This document shows, piece by piece, positions 1 through 7,263 of a stretch of 36,135 bases of DNA. The translations under genes and the position numbers were made by a program. Source of the stretch: Thermotogota bacterium (GTDB lineage: Bacteria; Thermotogota; Thermotogae; Thermotogales; DSM-5069); assembly GCA_029551145.1 (NCBI GenBank), contig JAKPGA010000065.1, forward strand, positions 1-36,135. Direction: 5' to 3'. The stretch's first letter is position 1. Each line of letters opens with the position of its first letter. The notes beneath the pieces are model-generated. The model was not told the DNA's origin. It did not search any database and saw only the letters and a program-made list of their open reading frames with translations.

Positions 1-1090
1 CTGGTTCTTCTTCATGCCAAGAGGCATAACCAACAAAGCCACCTATGTATGTGGCGGTGGCGTTTATAGTTCCTTCAAAGGAACAATCTTTGAAACCGCT
101 GATACCAGAGTTTGCGACAAATCCACCTACATATTCTGATGAGGAATTTGAACTATGAACTTCTACACCTTTCAATGAACAACTTTCAAACCAACTGCCA
201 CTTGCATCTTGGACAAACCCACCTACCCGATAGCCACCACTGTCAGGATTAGCCATCACTGTTACATCTTCCATTTCACAGTTTGTGATAGTAGATCCGC
301 TGGTGTAGCCCGCAAAACCACCTATGCAACTGGATTGTGATACTGATGAATTTTCAATGATTATTCGATCGATAACACTATCATTTAGACCTCCAGCGAA
401 TATGCCCGAATATGATGCATCGCAGTCTACCGTCGCATTCTTAAAGACGATATTGGTTATGCTCGCTTCAGACACAAGACCGAAAAATCCTGTATAGCCA
501 TCTACTTCACTCAATACGACCATGTTTTGAATCTCAAATCCCATACCATTGTAACTACCCGTGAATGGAACCGGAGAGACTGGAAAGTCACGTCCCACTG
601 GTTCCCAGTTTGCAACAGGTGTACCTAATTTGCTCTTTAAATCATTCAAATCGATGTTTTTGATCTGCTTGAAATGTTTGTCAAGGTTATCTCTGATGTT
701 GTTCAGTTGCTGTGCAGTGACTATTATGTATGGATCGTTTTCTGTTCCCGTGCCACCGCCAAAGTCATCAGTTTCAGAGTAGGTTGTGAAATCTATCGTT
801 GCCGCAGAAGAAACCTGTTTGTTTGGATTGACAGTTCCTGTCACCACTATGTAGTAATCTTGCAGCTCGGCGGACACTGTAACAGTACCTGTTAGACCGG
901 TGATTGACCATTTTCCGTCTGCATCGGTTTCTGTCTGTTTTGTACCTGCTTTGACAGTCACGTTCGGTAGAGGACTACCATCCCACATTTTCACAGTGCC
1001 TTCAATGCTGTATTCTACTGGAATTGGCGCGGCGCAGTTGAACAAAAAGAAAACCACAGGCATTACCAGTAAAGGTAGCCATTTTTTCAT
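1..1090 (-). CDS. surface lipoprotein with GLUG-type beta-helix repeats (partial, cut by left edge)
   Basis: I see an open frame from an ATG at 1090 (upstream AGGAGG, good spacing) running off the left edge without a stop; 363 codons are visible. The N-terminus is Met-Lys-Lys-Trp, then a hydrophobic stretch ending LFNC, a plausible though atypical lipobox, so I infer an exported lipoprotein. Residues of about 25-100 look like a carboxypeptidase-regulatory-type beta-sandwich (EGTVKMWDGSPLPNVTV). From about residue 120 the protein becomes repetitive: GGFAGY, VGGFVQ, VGGFVA and IGGFVGY recur every 30-35 residues with intervening Cys/Ser-rich turns, which is the GLUG pattern of right-handed beta-helix surface proteins. 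It lies downstream of a small membrane-protein gene on the same strand but after a 205-bp gap, so it may have its own promoter. Function beyond a surface or adhesive role is unknown. Confidence 0.8.
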   Translation of the reverse strand, partial: MKKWLPLLVMPVVFFLFNCAAPIPVEYSIEGTVKMWDGSPLPNVTVKAGTKQTETDADGKWSITGLTGTVTVSAELQDYYIVVTGTVNPNKQVSSAATIDFTTYSETDDFGGGTGTENDPYIIVTAQQLNNIRDNLDKHFKQIKNIDLNDLKSKLGTPVANWEPVGRDFPVSPVPFTGSYNGMGFEIQNMVVLSEVDGYTGFFGLVSEASITNIVFKNATVDCDASYSGIFAGGLNDSVIDRIIIENSSVSQSSCIGGFAGYTSGSTITNCEMEDVTVMANPDSGGYRVGGFVQDASGSWFESCSLKGVEVHSSNSSSEYVGGFVANSGISGFKDCSFEGTINATATYIGGFVGYASWHEEEP

Positions 1091-1156
1091 CAAATAACCT
1101 CCTTTGAAGATGCCAAAAGATTTCTTGAAAAGCTTATAAAGGTGGTACAAGCGAGA

Positions 1157-1214
1157 TTGAACGGAAGGAAACCTGAAAGAGGAAGGGAAAAATCCGCAAT
1201 CAGCGACCGTTCAA
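1157..1214. repeat. inverted repeat in leader of the GLUG lipoprotein gene
   Basis: Perfect 8-base arms, TTGAACGG at 1157-1164 and CCGTTCAA at 1207-1214, lie 42 bases apart, 67-124 bases upstream of the lipoprotein ATG. If transcription starts near 1251 the arms are in the mRNA leader and could form a long-looped hairpin. There is no T run after either arm, so it does not look like a terminator. I recognise no known riboswitch class. Confidence 0.35.
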
Positions 1215-1257
1215 CTTTCAATCACTATCTTTTCTCACCCCCTGCCAAGTTGAAAAA

Positions 1258-1263
1258 ATTATA
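1258..1263 (-). promoter_or_regulatory. possible -10 box for the GLUG lipoprotein gene
   Basis: The minus strand reads TATAAT at 1263-1258. The -35 position 17 bases upstream (1281-1286, TTCGTT) is poor. It is 168 bases before the ATG at 1090 and just downstream of the end of the preceding gene, so it could give the lipoprotein separate expression. AT-rich chance occurrence is possible. Confidence 0.3.
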
Positions 1264-1295
1264 CATCATATTTCAAAAAAAACGAACACACAGAC

Positions 1296-1850
1296 CTATG
1301 TTCTGAAGGCACCTGTGAAAAACATCTGTAGCAATTTGATGGCGCTTTCTGCATACAGAGGTAGCCTCGCAGCAAAGGAGTAGTAGTATATCCACAATGT
1401 TACAAAGATTGAACTGATTGCAAACGCGACAATTGTATTTGCCACACGAGGCTTTTCTTTCAAAGAGTTTAAAGAGTTTGCAGCGGCAAAAGCACTTATT
1501 ATTAGCGCGCTTGAAAGCAAGGGTGTCAAAAGCGAGATTCCAAAGAAAAACCTCGAAAAGAACACAATAACAGCGAAGGGAAAGATAAACACCAGACCAT
1601 TTTCTGAAACCTTTTTTACAACTTTTCTTCCATATTTTTCTTTGAGGTCTCTGTTGAAGGGTTTAAGGAACAGAATCAAGAAAGATTTGTAAAGTCCTCC
1701 GAAGAAAAGACCTATCATGATACTGAAAACAAGGTTCAGAAGGTTCAAATCTTTTGCAGGCTTTGAGAAGGCTACAAAGCCTATGATACCAAAGCCTATT
1801 GTTCTAAAAAGTGCCTTGATGCCAGAAGATCTGAGAATACTTTCGTTCAA
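1296..1850 (-). CDS. small polytopic membrane protein of unknown function
   Basis: I do not recognise this family. About 184 residues with four to five hydrophobic segments (about 15-33, 40-62, 88-108, 110-130, 140-165) separated by Lys/Arg-rich loops, so it is an integral membrane protein. I prefer the TTG start at 1850 because AGGTG lies six bases upstream; an ATG at 1856 and a GTG at 1868 are in frame but have no well-placed ribosome site, and that GTG lies before the site rather than after it. It is the last gene of the closely spaced unknown operon, 51 bases after the 302-residue protein gene, and follows the secreted multidomain protein. No signal peptide or catalytic motif is visible. 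Confidence 0.75.
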   Translation of the reverse strand: MNESILRSSGIKALFRTIGFGIIGFVAFSKPAKDLNLLNLVFSIMIGLFFGGLYKSFLILFLKPFNRDLKEKYGRKVVKKVSENGLVFIFPFAVIVFFSRFFFGISLLTPLLSSALIISAFAAANSLNSLKEKPRVANTIVAFAISSIFVTLWIYYYSFAARLPLYAESAIKLLQMFFTGAFRT

Positions 1851-1901
1851 AGCCATCACCTGCCACACAACAAGATCGCAGTTTGAAAGGTTCGAATTTG
1901 T

Positions 1902-2810
1902 CTATTGAACCTCCAACTGCGGACATTCTAAAGCCCAGATGATTTCATCTATCTGCTCTTTTGAAGTAACCGTTGATAGATCGGTTCCTTTGTCCAGCAA
2001 CTGAATTCGCAGTACATCATGAACACCCGCGTTCAAAAAGACTGTTGTGGAAACGACTATCTTCCCGTCTTTCAGGTTCAATATTTCTAACAGTGAAACG
2101 GAATGGAACAGCAGGAGATTCTTTGCAAGAAACTGAATTTGTTCATTGAATCTCAAAGCATTATTGTTTTCCACAATCGATTTTTTGTTCAGTTCAGATA
2201 GCGGAGCTTTCAGATCAGAAGGTATAGAAAAGTTTTTGAAGTTGTTCAAAAAGAAATTCACAAGACCATTTTTCATCGGTTCTGCAATATACGTTTCAAG
2301 GTGTTCCAAAGAAAAACTATTCTTTGATTTGTCTGCACAAATATAGGACAGTAACTCTTCCTTTCTGTAAAGGTCTACAAGTGCTGCGAAGATCATTGTT
2401 TCATCCAAGCTCATGATCGAAGAGAAGGATGTGGTTTTCAAATTGGATGAACCATATAAATCGATAAACTGCCATTTAACGTTTTTCAAATCACTGTCTA
2501 CCGAAAAGATGAATTTGCTCCTGTTGTTTTGCGCGAGTACTAACATGTTCTCTTTATAATAGCTGTACTTCTCTATGGTAAGATATCCAACCTGAGCCAC
2601 GAATCGGCAACACCTTTGTGGACTGGAGAGTATGCCAAGAAAAATATCCATTCCGGGTACAAAGTTATTATCAAATATGACGCCTTTTTTGACAAGCGAT
2701 TCCTTTTCGTCTCCTTTCAGTGGTACTACGATGTTTGAGAAGATCCCTAAGTCGTTTTTCTGACCCATCATATTACCAAGATATGTGATTTCTTCTAAGG
2801 TCAACTCCAT
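1902..2810 (-). CDS. conserved-looking cytosolic protein of unknown function
   Basis: About 302 residues, soluble, without signal peptide or membrane segment. The start at ATG 2810 is chosen over a TTG two codons upstream because GGGAGGA lies six bases before it. The N-terminus (LTLEEITYLGNMMG, then a basic 'SLVKKGVI' stretch) has the look of a small winged-helix-like fold, and the rest is mixed alpha/beta. General layout is faintly reminiscent of actinobacterial ESX chaperone-like proteins (EspG), but I cannot support that from sequence alone. It starts 13 bases after the stop of the secreted 943-residue protein, so the two are almost certainly co-translated or co-transcribed. A role as a cytosolic partner or chaperone of that protein is inference only. 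Confidence 0.8.
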   Translation of the reverse strand: MELTLEEITYLGNMMGQKNDLGIFSNIVVPLKGDEKESLVKKGVIFDNNFVPGMDIFLGILSSPQRCCRFVAQVGYLTIEKYSYYKENMLVLAQNNRSKFIFSVDSDLKNVKWQFIDLYGSSNLKTTSFSSIMSLDETMIFAALVDLYRKEELLSYICADKSKNSFSLEHLETYIAEPMKNGLVNFFLNNFKNFSIPSDLKAPLSELNKKSIVENNNALRFNEQIQFLAKNLLLFHSVSLLEILNLKDGKIVVSTTVFLNAGVHDVLRIQLLDKGTDLSTVTSKEQIDEIIWALECPQLEVQ

Positions 2811-2823
2811 CTTCAATCCTCCC

Positions 2824-5655
2824 TCAGTCGCCTTTAATCATAGGCTTTACAAGCATCTCACTTGTGCAAGCTGCTGCTGTCTTTGTGCCCTGCAATTTCA
2901 TTTCCCTGATAAGTTTTCCTGAAACGAGTCGGGATATATCTTTTCCCGTAGATGATGTCAAGAGTTCGGCATTCTTGGTTGTTGTTGGGAACACTATGTT
3001 TGACATCTCTGGGTTCCACCATTTGTTTTTGTATTTACCAACATCATCACCATATCCTTTTCCACCGATGTTCTTGGCAAAGGCTTCGAAGCTATTACTT
3101 ATTGCTGAATCGACAAAGTTCTCAACGGCTCCATCGATCCCTTTATCAACCGCACCGCCAATCGTCGAGCCGGCTGTTTTGAAGGCAGCCTCTTTCCACG
3201 GTGAGGAAAAAGTGATGAAATCACTTGCAATATCTGTACCTACTCCTATTGCCTTGCCCCATGTAATTCCTTCGCCTTCTTCGTCTGGTACAAAAGCCTT
3301 CGTCCCTTTGTACACCGCCCTGACGAACTTGCCAGGTGCACCTGTGCAAGCCGCAAGACCATCTATCGCATTGTCTGCAAATATCTGGGTGACTTTCGCC
3401 GCTTTATAGGCATTGTCGTACCAATCTGCATCGCTTTTGGATTTTTCAAAATCTGCTAAGTTCTTATCCATGTTTTGAGCTATTGCATCTTTGAGCTTGT
3501 CTGAGCTCACACCATATTTTTTCTCGAGCTGCTGGATGTATTTTTCTCGAGCGTCATCTTTGGATGGTTCGAGTTCTGTTGGCTGCATCATCTTGTCACG
3601 TTGATCTTCGATCCATGCCTTTTCTTTTGGAAGGTTCGGAAGAAATATCTTCTCGTAGACCTCCCAGTTGAACAAATTACCATCTTCGGTGATCCACTCA
3701 CCTGTTTCAGGATCATAGGTAACTTCTTTGGTTCTTCCAGTGTGGTCCGCAATTACAGTCATTGTTGTGGGAACAGGCCCCTGTTCTTGAGCAGGCTGTT
3801 CAGTTGGTTGAGTCTCAGTTTGCGGTGTTTGTGATTGCTCGGTGTATGGTGTTTCAGGTTCAGTTGTGGTTTCTTCGTAAGATTCTTGATATGATTCTTC
3901 CGATGCTTCGTACTCATCATTGATAGATTCACTCTCGGAACTTGAGGAAGCCGTTGACCCTAATTCGTCCCGTGCAGCCTCTGCAGCCGCGGCTTTGCGT
4001 GCTGCTCCTCGAGCCGATCGCGTGTAGTCTGAAAAGACCTCGGAAACTCCGCCTGGTTTTGGTTTTAGAAGTTCCTGCAGCGCATAGCCGATCGCGGCAG
4101 CCAAAGGTGGGAACAATAGACCTGTCAACGCCTGTTGTGGTGAACTTGGACCTGGTACGTTACCCGCACTGCCGAATTTCTGAGTCAGTGCGCTCATAAC
4201 GAAAGCGGGTAGTTTCTCACTGGTTCTGTACCCATCACCAGTAATTATGTAGTCGTTCATATCGGTGCCCAAATGTGGGTCGTTGATTCTCACATATTTG
4301 GCATTTCCTGAGATCGTGACACCAGGGGTCAATCCCCAACGAGTTTTGAAGGTGAGTAAGACAACGGCGCTCGTCTGACCAACGATGAATTTGTTGACAA
4401 TCGGAAGGTTTGTGAAGTTCAGTCCCAGGAGAAATTTGCATTGTACAGACTCTTTTGATCTTTCGACTATTTCGCACGCCTGAGAAAATGGGAAAACCTC
4501 GCCTTCGTAACTTGCTTCGACCTTTCTGCCAGTTTGTTCTTCTAAGAGCTGAACAACTTGGCTGAGATCTATCTTCCCGACCAATTCAAGAAAGTCTCCA
4601 TGATCTATCAACCCCACTTCAAATAACTTTATGTCAAGGGTTGTCTTCTCAGAAGCGCCTTTCAAAGTCTTGACTCTTGTAACTTTGAAGTTTGTTTTGT
4701 ACGTTCCTGTGAAATCAAACGGAGGATCGTACGGAAAAGATTTCAGCGCAAATATCGGCTTTCCATCTTTCTCATAATTGACTGCTGATTGATCGGAGAC
4801 CTTTATGGTGTAAGTACCTGATGGCAGAACTACCTTCGGAGCAAAGAAGATGATGCCGTTTTTTGTATCGAGCTCACTGAAATAGTATGGACCATAGGGG
4901 TTGTTGTTCTTATCGTAGATCAAGATGTGTGTTTGTGGTAAATCGACTGGCTCCATCAACAAATCTATCGCGACCTCATCGAGAAAAGTTGATTCTTCAA
5001 GAGAAAAGGAAAGTGGTTTTTTCTGGATTTGCGTGTTAGTACTGAGTTTCTGAGCGGGTGAATTTTCAAACAGTGTGCCCCTGCCTGATAAACTGGGAGT
5101 CACTGCTTCATCTGTCGCTGCTCCTCGATCGCCTTCCTGGGAAAGATCAGTGACTTTTTCTTTCAGCGCGTTTTTGTACAGGTCCACATCTACGCCCGTT
5201 ATGACCACTGCGGGTCCTGTCAGTGGATCATGGATTAAAGTTGACGGATCAGAGAACTTCAGTGTATACTCACCCTTTTTCAAAACGATCTCTGTCGCGG
5301 GCTCAAAAACGTATTCACCTGTCTCTGTCGGTTTTGCCTGGTATGGTCCAAAGGTTTTCCCTTGGCTTTCTATCGTTATTCTTTGTTCTTTCGCTGTTTC
5401 ACACGCAAGGAAGATGGATTTGAGCACCGTATCTGAATTGACTCTGAAACCAATTGTGTCTTTCCGCTCGATGGGAACAATTGTTCTCAAGAGCTCGAAG
5501 CTCCCTTCATATCTTATAATCATTATCTGCCTGCCATCTGAATTTTGCTGTTCTATCAACCAGTTCCCACTTTTGTAGATAACCCTTTCATATGCCTCGG
5601 AAGCAAAAAGATTGACAACCACAAGGCAGATGAGAAAAATGACGATTTTTCTCAA
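2824..5655 (-). CDS. large secreted multidomain protein with duplicated beta-domain, acidic linker and Gly/Ala-rich C-terminal region
   Basis: 943 residues from a TTG at 5655; GGGGTGG five bases before it favours this over the GTG at 5664, which sits inside that ribosome site. The N-terminus MRKIVIFLICLVVVNLFA is a clear signal peptide. Two related domains follow, at about 85-140 and 232-292, each with a GPY and then F.P....L..G.YT.K.SD.S. About 315-475 is another beta-rich domain. A hydrophobic stretch (about 508-530, ALTGLLFPPLAAAIGYALQ) is followed by Arg/Ala residues and a disordered Ser/Glu/Thr/Gln linker (about 560-630). Then comes a TYDPETGEWI element, a charged helical region (about 680-750) and a helical part rich in Gly, Ala and Asp with GG.VDKGIDG and IGG.GYGDD. 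No enzyme motif is seen. The last part resembles Gly-rich pretoxin or scaffold regions in composition, but there is no evidence of toxicity. It is the central gene of an operon with three membrane proteins. Confidence 0.85.
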   Translation of the reverse strand: MRKIVIFLICLVVVNLFASEAYERVIYKSGNWLIEQQNSDGRQIMIIRYEGSFELLRTIVPIERKDTIGFRVNSDTVLKSIFLACETAKEQRITIESQGKTFGPYQAKPTETGEYVFEPATEIVLKKGEYTLKFSDPSTLIHDPLTGPAVVITGVDVDLYKNALKEKVTDLSQEGDRGAATDEAVTPSLSGRGTLFENSPAQKLSTNTQIQKKPLSFSLEESTFLDEVAIDLLMEPVDLPQTHILIYDKNNNPYGPYYFSELDTKNGIIFFAPKVVLPSGTYTIKVSDQSAVNYEKDGKPIFALKSFPYDPPFDFTGTYKTNFKVTRVKTLKGASEKTTLDIKLFEVGLIDHGDFLELVGKIDLSQVVQLLEEQTGRKVEASYEGEVFPFSQACEIVERSKESVQCKFLLGLNFTNLPIVNKFIVGQTSAVVLLTFKTRWGLTPGVTISGNAKYVRINDPHLGTDMNDYIITGDGYRTSEKLPAFVMSALTQKFGSAGNVPGPSSPQQALTGLLFPPLAAAIGYALQELLKPKPGGVSEVFSDYTRSARGAARKAAAAEAARDELGSTASSSSESESINDEYEASEESYQESYEETTTEPETPYTEQSQTPQTETQPTEQPAQEQGPVPTTMTVIADHTGRTKEVTYDPETGEWITEDGNLFNWEVYEKIFLPNLPKEKAWIEDQRDKMMQPTELEPSKDDAREKYIQQLEKKYGVSSDKLKDAIAQNMDKNLADFEKSKSDADWYDNAYKAAKVTQIFADNAIDGLAACTGAPGKFVRAVYKGTKAFVPDEEGEGITWGKAIGVGTDIASDFITFSSPWKEAAFKTAGSTIGGAVDKGIDGAVENFVDSAISNSFEAFAKNIGGKGYGDDVGKYKNKWWNPEMSNIVFPTTTKNAELLTSSTGKDISRLVSGKLIREMKLQGTKTAAACTSEMLVKPMIKGD

Positions 5656-5667
5656 GGAAACCACCCC

Positions 5668-6219
5668 TCAAATATTAGCGACATAGTACCAACTGAACAA
5701 AACAACTGTTCCAAAGAGCGTGGCAAGAAAGATAGCTAAAGCTGTTTTACCGTTGCTCAGTTGTCTTACGGTTCCAATGAGCGCACCTATCGACCATACT
5801 GCGCCGGTTGCGCCGAATGCTACCGATGTCCGCCAGTTGAAAAAAAGCAAAAAGACCAGCCCAAAAATGGAATAGACAAGAAGACCACTATAGGAAAGAC
5901 ACGTGGCAGAAAGTGTTTGTTTGAATGTGGACTTTGACCTTGCGATTTTCAAAAACAACCACAGCATTATTCCGAACAAGGGTATTATCAAACCACCGTA
6001 TAGAAATCCCACGCCACCTATTGTGTAGACAAAATCCATCGTCTTCTGGTCTGTCCTTTGAAGATCAAGACCTGTCTGCAGGAAAAACAGGCCAAAGGCA
6101 AGGCCGCTGACAAGGATTGAAAAAATCAGAGGGGTCTTTTGAATATAGTTTTGAAGAAACGCACCAGGATTGAACATCATTGGTAAAATGGAACCAAGGG
6201 TTGAAGTTTTCTTTTCCAT
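5668..6219 (-). CDS. Yip1-like polytopic membrane protein
   Basis: 183 residues from ATG 6219, which has AGGTG five bases upstream; an alternative start at 6261 would overlap the previous gene and has no such site. A short polar N-terminus leads to 'MMFNPGAFL', then five hydrophobic segments (about 28-48, 60-85, 98-118, 122-142, 155-178). This layout, a Pro-containing amphipathic entry followed by five membrane spans, is that of the bacterial Yip1 domain family; similarity is by pattern only. It begins eight bases after the zinc-ribbon membrane protein gene, and the 943-residue secreted protein starts 12 bases after its stop. Function in bacteria is not established for this family. Confidence 0.8.
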   Translation of the reverse strand: MEKKTSTLGSILPMMFNPGAFLQNYIQKTPLIFSILVSGLAFGLFFLQTGLDLQRTDQKTMDFVYTIGGVGFLYGGLIIPLFGIMLWLFLKIARSKSTFKQTLSATCLSYSGLLVYSIFGLVFLLFFNWRTSVAFGATGAVWSIGALIGTVRQLSNGKTALAIFLATLFGTVVLFSWYYVANI

Positions 6220-6227
6220 AGATTCAC

Positions 6228-6809
6228 CTACTTTAGAAGTGGGAGTCTGCATCTTTGACAATGATTTTCCTTTATGTCATTGAAAGTTCCGCAGGCTATA
6301 CACAGAATCTGTGAATCTTTCGACTTGTCGTACTTTTCATAGATATTGAAAGCTTTGTGATGCTTGACGCGATCGCCTATTTGGTAGTAATCGAAAATCG
6401 ATGGGTTATCTTTGTAAGTCTGACTGTAAACCTTACCGTCTTCTCGCATGATTTTGAGAACATATAGCGTGTAATTCACACGAAAGTTTCTGTTGCCAAC
6501 GCGTTGTAGTTTTGTTTTCTTGTAGATCTTCTTGTCTATGATTTTCCCTTCCCATGTAGTGTCCTTTCTTCTCTTGAGATCTTGTAAAGCTGCGATGGCT
6601 ACGAACATTCCACCAATTCCAAGTCCATAGTAGAGTGAATACGGAAAACTGATATCTCCAGAGACAGCACCATATATGGGAAAACCAATTACGGCAACTG
6701 TCGCTAAGATGAGCGAAAAGATATAGGACCATTTTTTGGATGCCTTTCTGTATTTTTCGTAACCTGGATCGTTGATTTTGTCTGAAAACCCGACAAGATT
6801 CTCTATCAT
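6228..6809 (-). CDS. two-span membrane protein with C-terminal zinc ribbon
   Basis: 193 residues; ATG at 6809 with AAGGAGAG five bases upstream. Two hydrophobic segments (about 28-48 and 55-75) are followed by a basic beta-rich region (about 85-165; WEGKIIDKK, FRVNYTLYV) resembling the soluble part of DUF3592-type membrane proteins. The last 24 residues hold Cys170, Cys173, Cys184 and Cys187 (CX2C-X10-CX2C), a small zinc ribbon with a basic tail. The cytosolic placement of the ribbon is inferred from the positive-inside rule. Gene order places it second in the unknown operon, 16 bases after the small 101-residue gene. What the ribbon binds is unknown. Confidence 0.8.
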   Translation of the reverse strand: MIENLVGFSDKINDPGYEKYRKASKKWSYIFSLILATVAVIGFPIYGAVSGDISFPYSLYYGLGIGGMFVAIAALQDLKRRKDTTWEGKIIDKKIYKKTKLQRVGNRNFRVNYTLYVLKIMREDGKVYSQTYKDNPSIFDYYQIGDRVKHHKAFNIYEKYDKSKDSQILCIACGTFNDIKENHCQRCRLPLLK

Positions 6810-6825
6810 GTGGACTCTCCTTTCA

Positions 6826-7131
6826 TCAATTAATAAAGATTAATTTCTCTTGAAAGATTTCTTTGAGTATAGAAACGGCATGGCTTGAAGTTTTGGTTGA
6901 TTTGAAGTTACCTATTATGACTTGACTGCTTGTTCTTATCTCTAATTCACGCGCGGGGTTGCCGTAAAGAGAGATGTTCCTAATGTCGTCTAAAGGAAGG
7001 GCGAAATCCTTGTTTGACTGTTCCAAGCATTTGAAGATCATTTTGTTATCGTCGAAGGAGACTTTGTACAACTCATTTTTGAAGAAGCTCATCTTGAGTA
7101 GAATGTTGAAACACCTTGAACGCTGAATCAT
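6826..7131 (-). CDS. small protein of unknown function, first gene of the unknown operon
   Basis: 101 residues from ATG 7131, with AAGGTG five bases upstream; a GTG at 7167 is in frame but lacks a ribosome site. No hydrophobic segment or signal peptide. The strand pattern (KVSFDDNKMIFKCL, LPLDDIRNISLYG, LEIRTSSQVIIGNF) followed by one C-terminal helix is compatible with a small PH-like beta-barrel, but this is a guess from pattern. It is the promoter-proximal gene, reading divergently from the XRE-type regulator with 132 bases between start codons. Confidence 0.7.
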   Translation of the reverse strand: MIQRSRCFNILLKMSFFKNELYKVSFDDNKMIFKCLEQSNKDFALPLDDIRNISLYGNPARELEIRTSSQVIIGNFKSTKTSSHAVSILKEIFQEKLIFIN

Positions 7132-7178
7132 TATCGCACCTTCTTGCTTCAGTCTACAGTGTTTCACACAAGAAATTC

Positions 7179-7184
7179 ATTAGA
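7179..7184 (-). promoter_or_regulatory. possible -10 box of the unknown operon
   Basis: The minus strand reads TCTAAT at 7184-7179, one mismatch from TATAAT, about 48 bases before the ATG at 7131. No good -35 hexamer sits 16-18 bases upstream; that position overlaps the TGTCA/TGACA cluster, so the promoter may need an activator or be covered by a repressor. Confidence 0.3.
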
Positions 7185-7191
7185 GTGGATT

Positions 7192-7226
7192 TTGTCATTG
7201 ACAACTCCTGTCATGAGACCGTGACA
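7192..7226. promoter_or_regulatory. candidate operator: four TGTCA/TGACA half-sites between divergent genes
   Basis: Within 35 bases I see TTGTCA-T-TGACAA (7192-7204, a perfect inverted repeat around one base) and TGTCA-N8-TGACA (7209-7213 and 7222-7226). The last half-site overlaps the -35 hexamer of the regulator promoter, and the first repeat covers the -35 region expected for the opposing operon. The layout suits binding of a dimeric HTH regulator that controls itself and the operon. That the XRE-type protein next door is the binder is inferred. Confidence 0.5.
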
Positions 7227-7249
7227 AAGAGGATTTTCCGTGCTATAAA
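7221..7249 (+). promoter_or_regulatory. promoter of the XRE-type regulator gene
   Basis: GTGACA at 7221-7226 and TATAAA at 7244-7249 are separated by 17 bases, close to the vegetative consensus. The predicted start near 7256 leaves a very short leader before the ATG at 7264. The -35 hexamer is part of the candidate operator, consistent with autoregulation. Confidence 0.55.
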
Positions 7250-7263
7250 TTTGTCGGGGGAAG

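Noticed and set aside
1091-1257. Known riboswitch upstream of the GLUG lipoprotein gene
   Set aside because: I compared the leader with cobalamin and cyclic-di-GMP aptamer signatures from memory and found no conserved core.
2864-3409. 181-codon plus-strand open frame
   Set aside because: It lies wholly antisense to the secreted 943-residue protein gene, has no ribosome site, and its composition (Pro/Ser/Ala-rich) is that of a shadow of the opposite strand.
5075-5578. 167-codon plus-strand open frame
   Set aside because: Antisense to the same secreted-protein gene, no ribosome site, no recognisable domain.
2824-5655. Polymorphic toxin hypothesis for the 943-residue protein
   Set aside because: There is no recognisable nuclease, deaminase or ADP-ribosylating motif, and no small immunity-like gene directly downstream; only composition hints at a pretoxin-like region.
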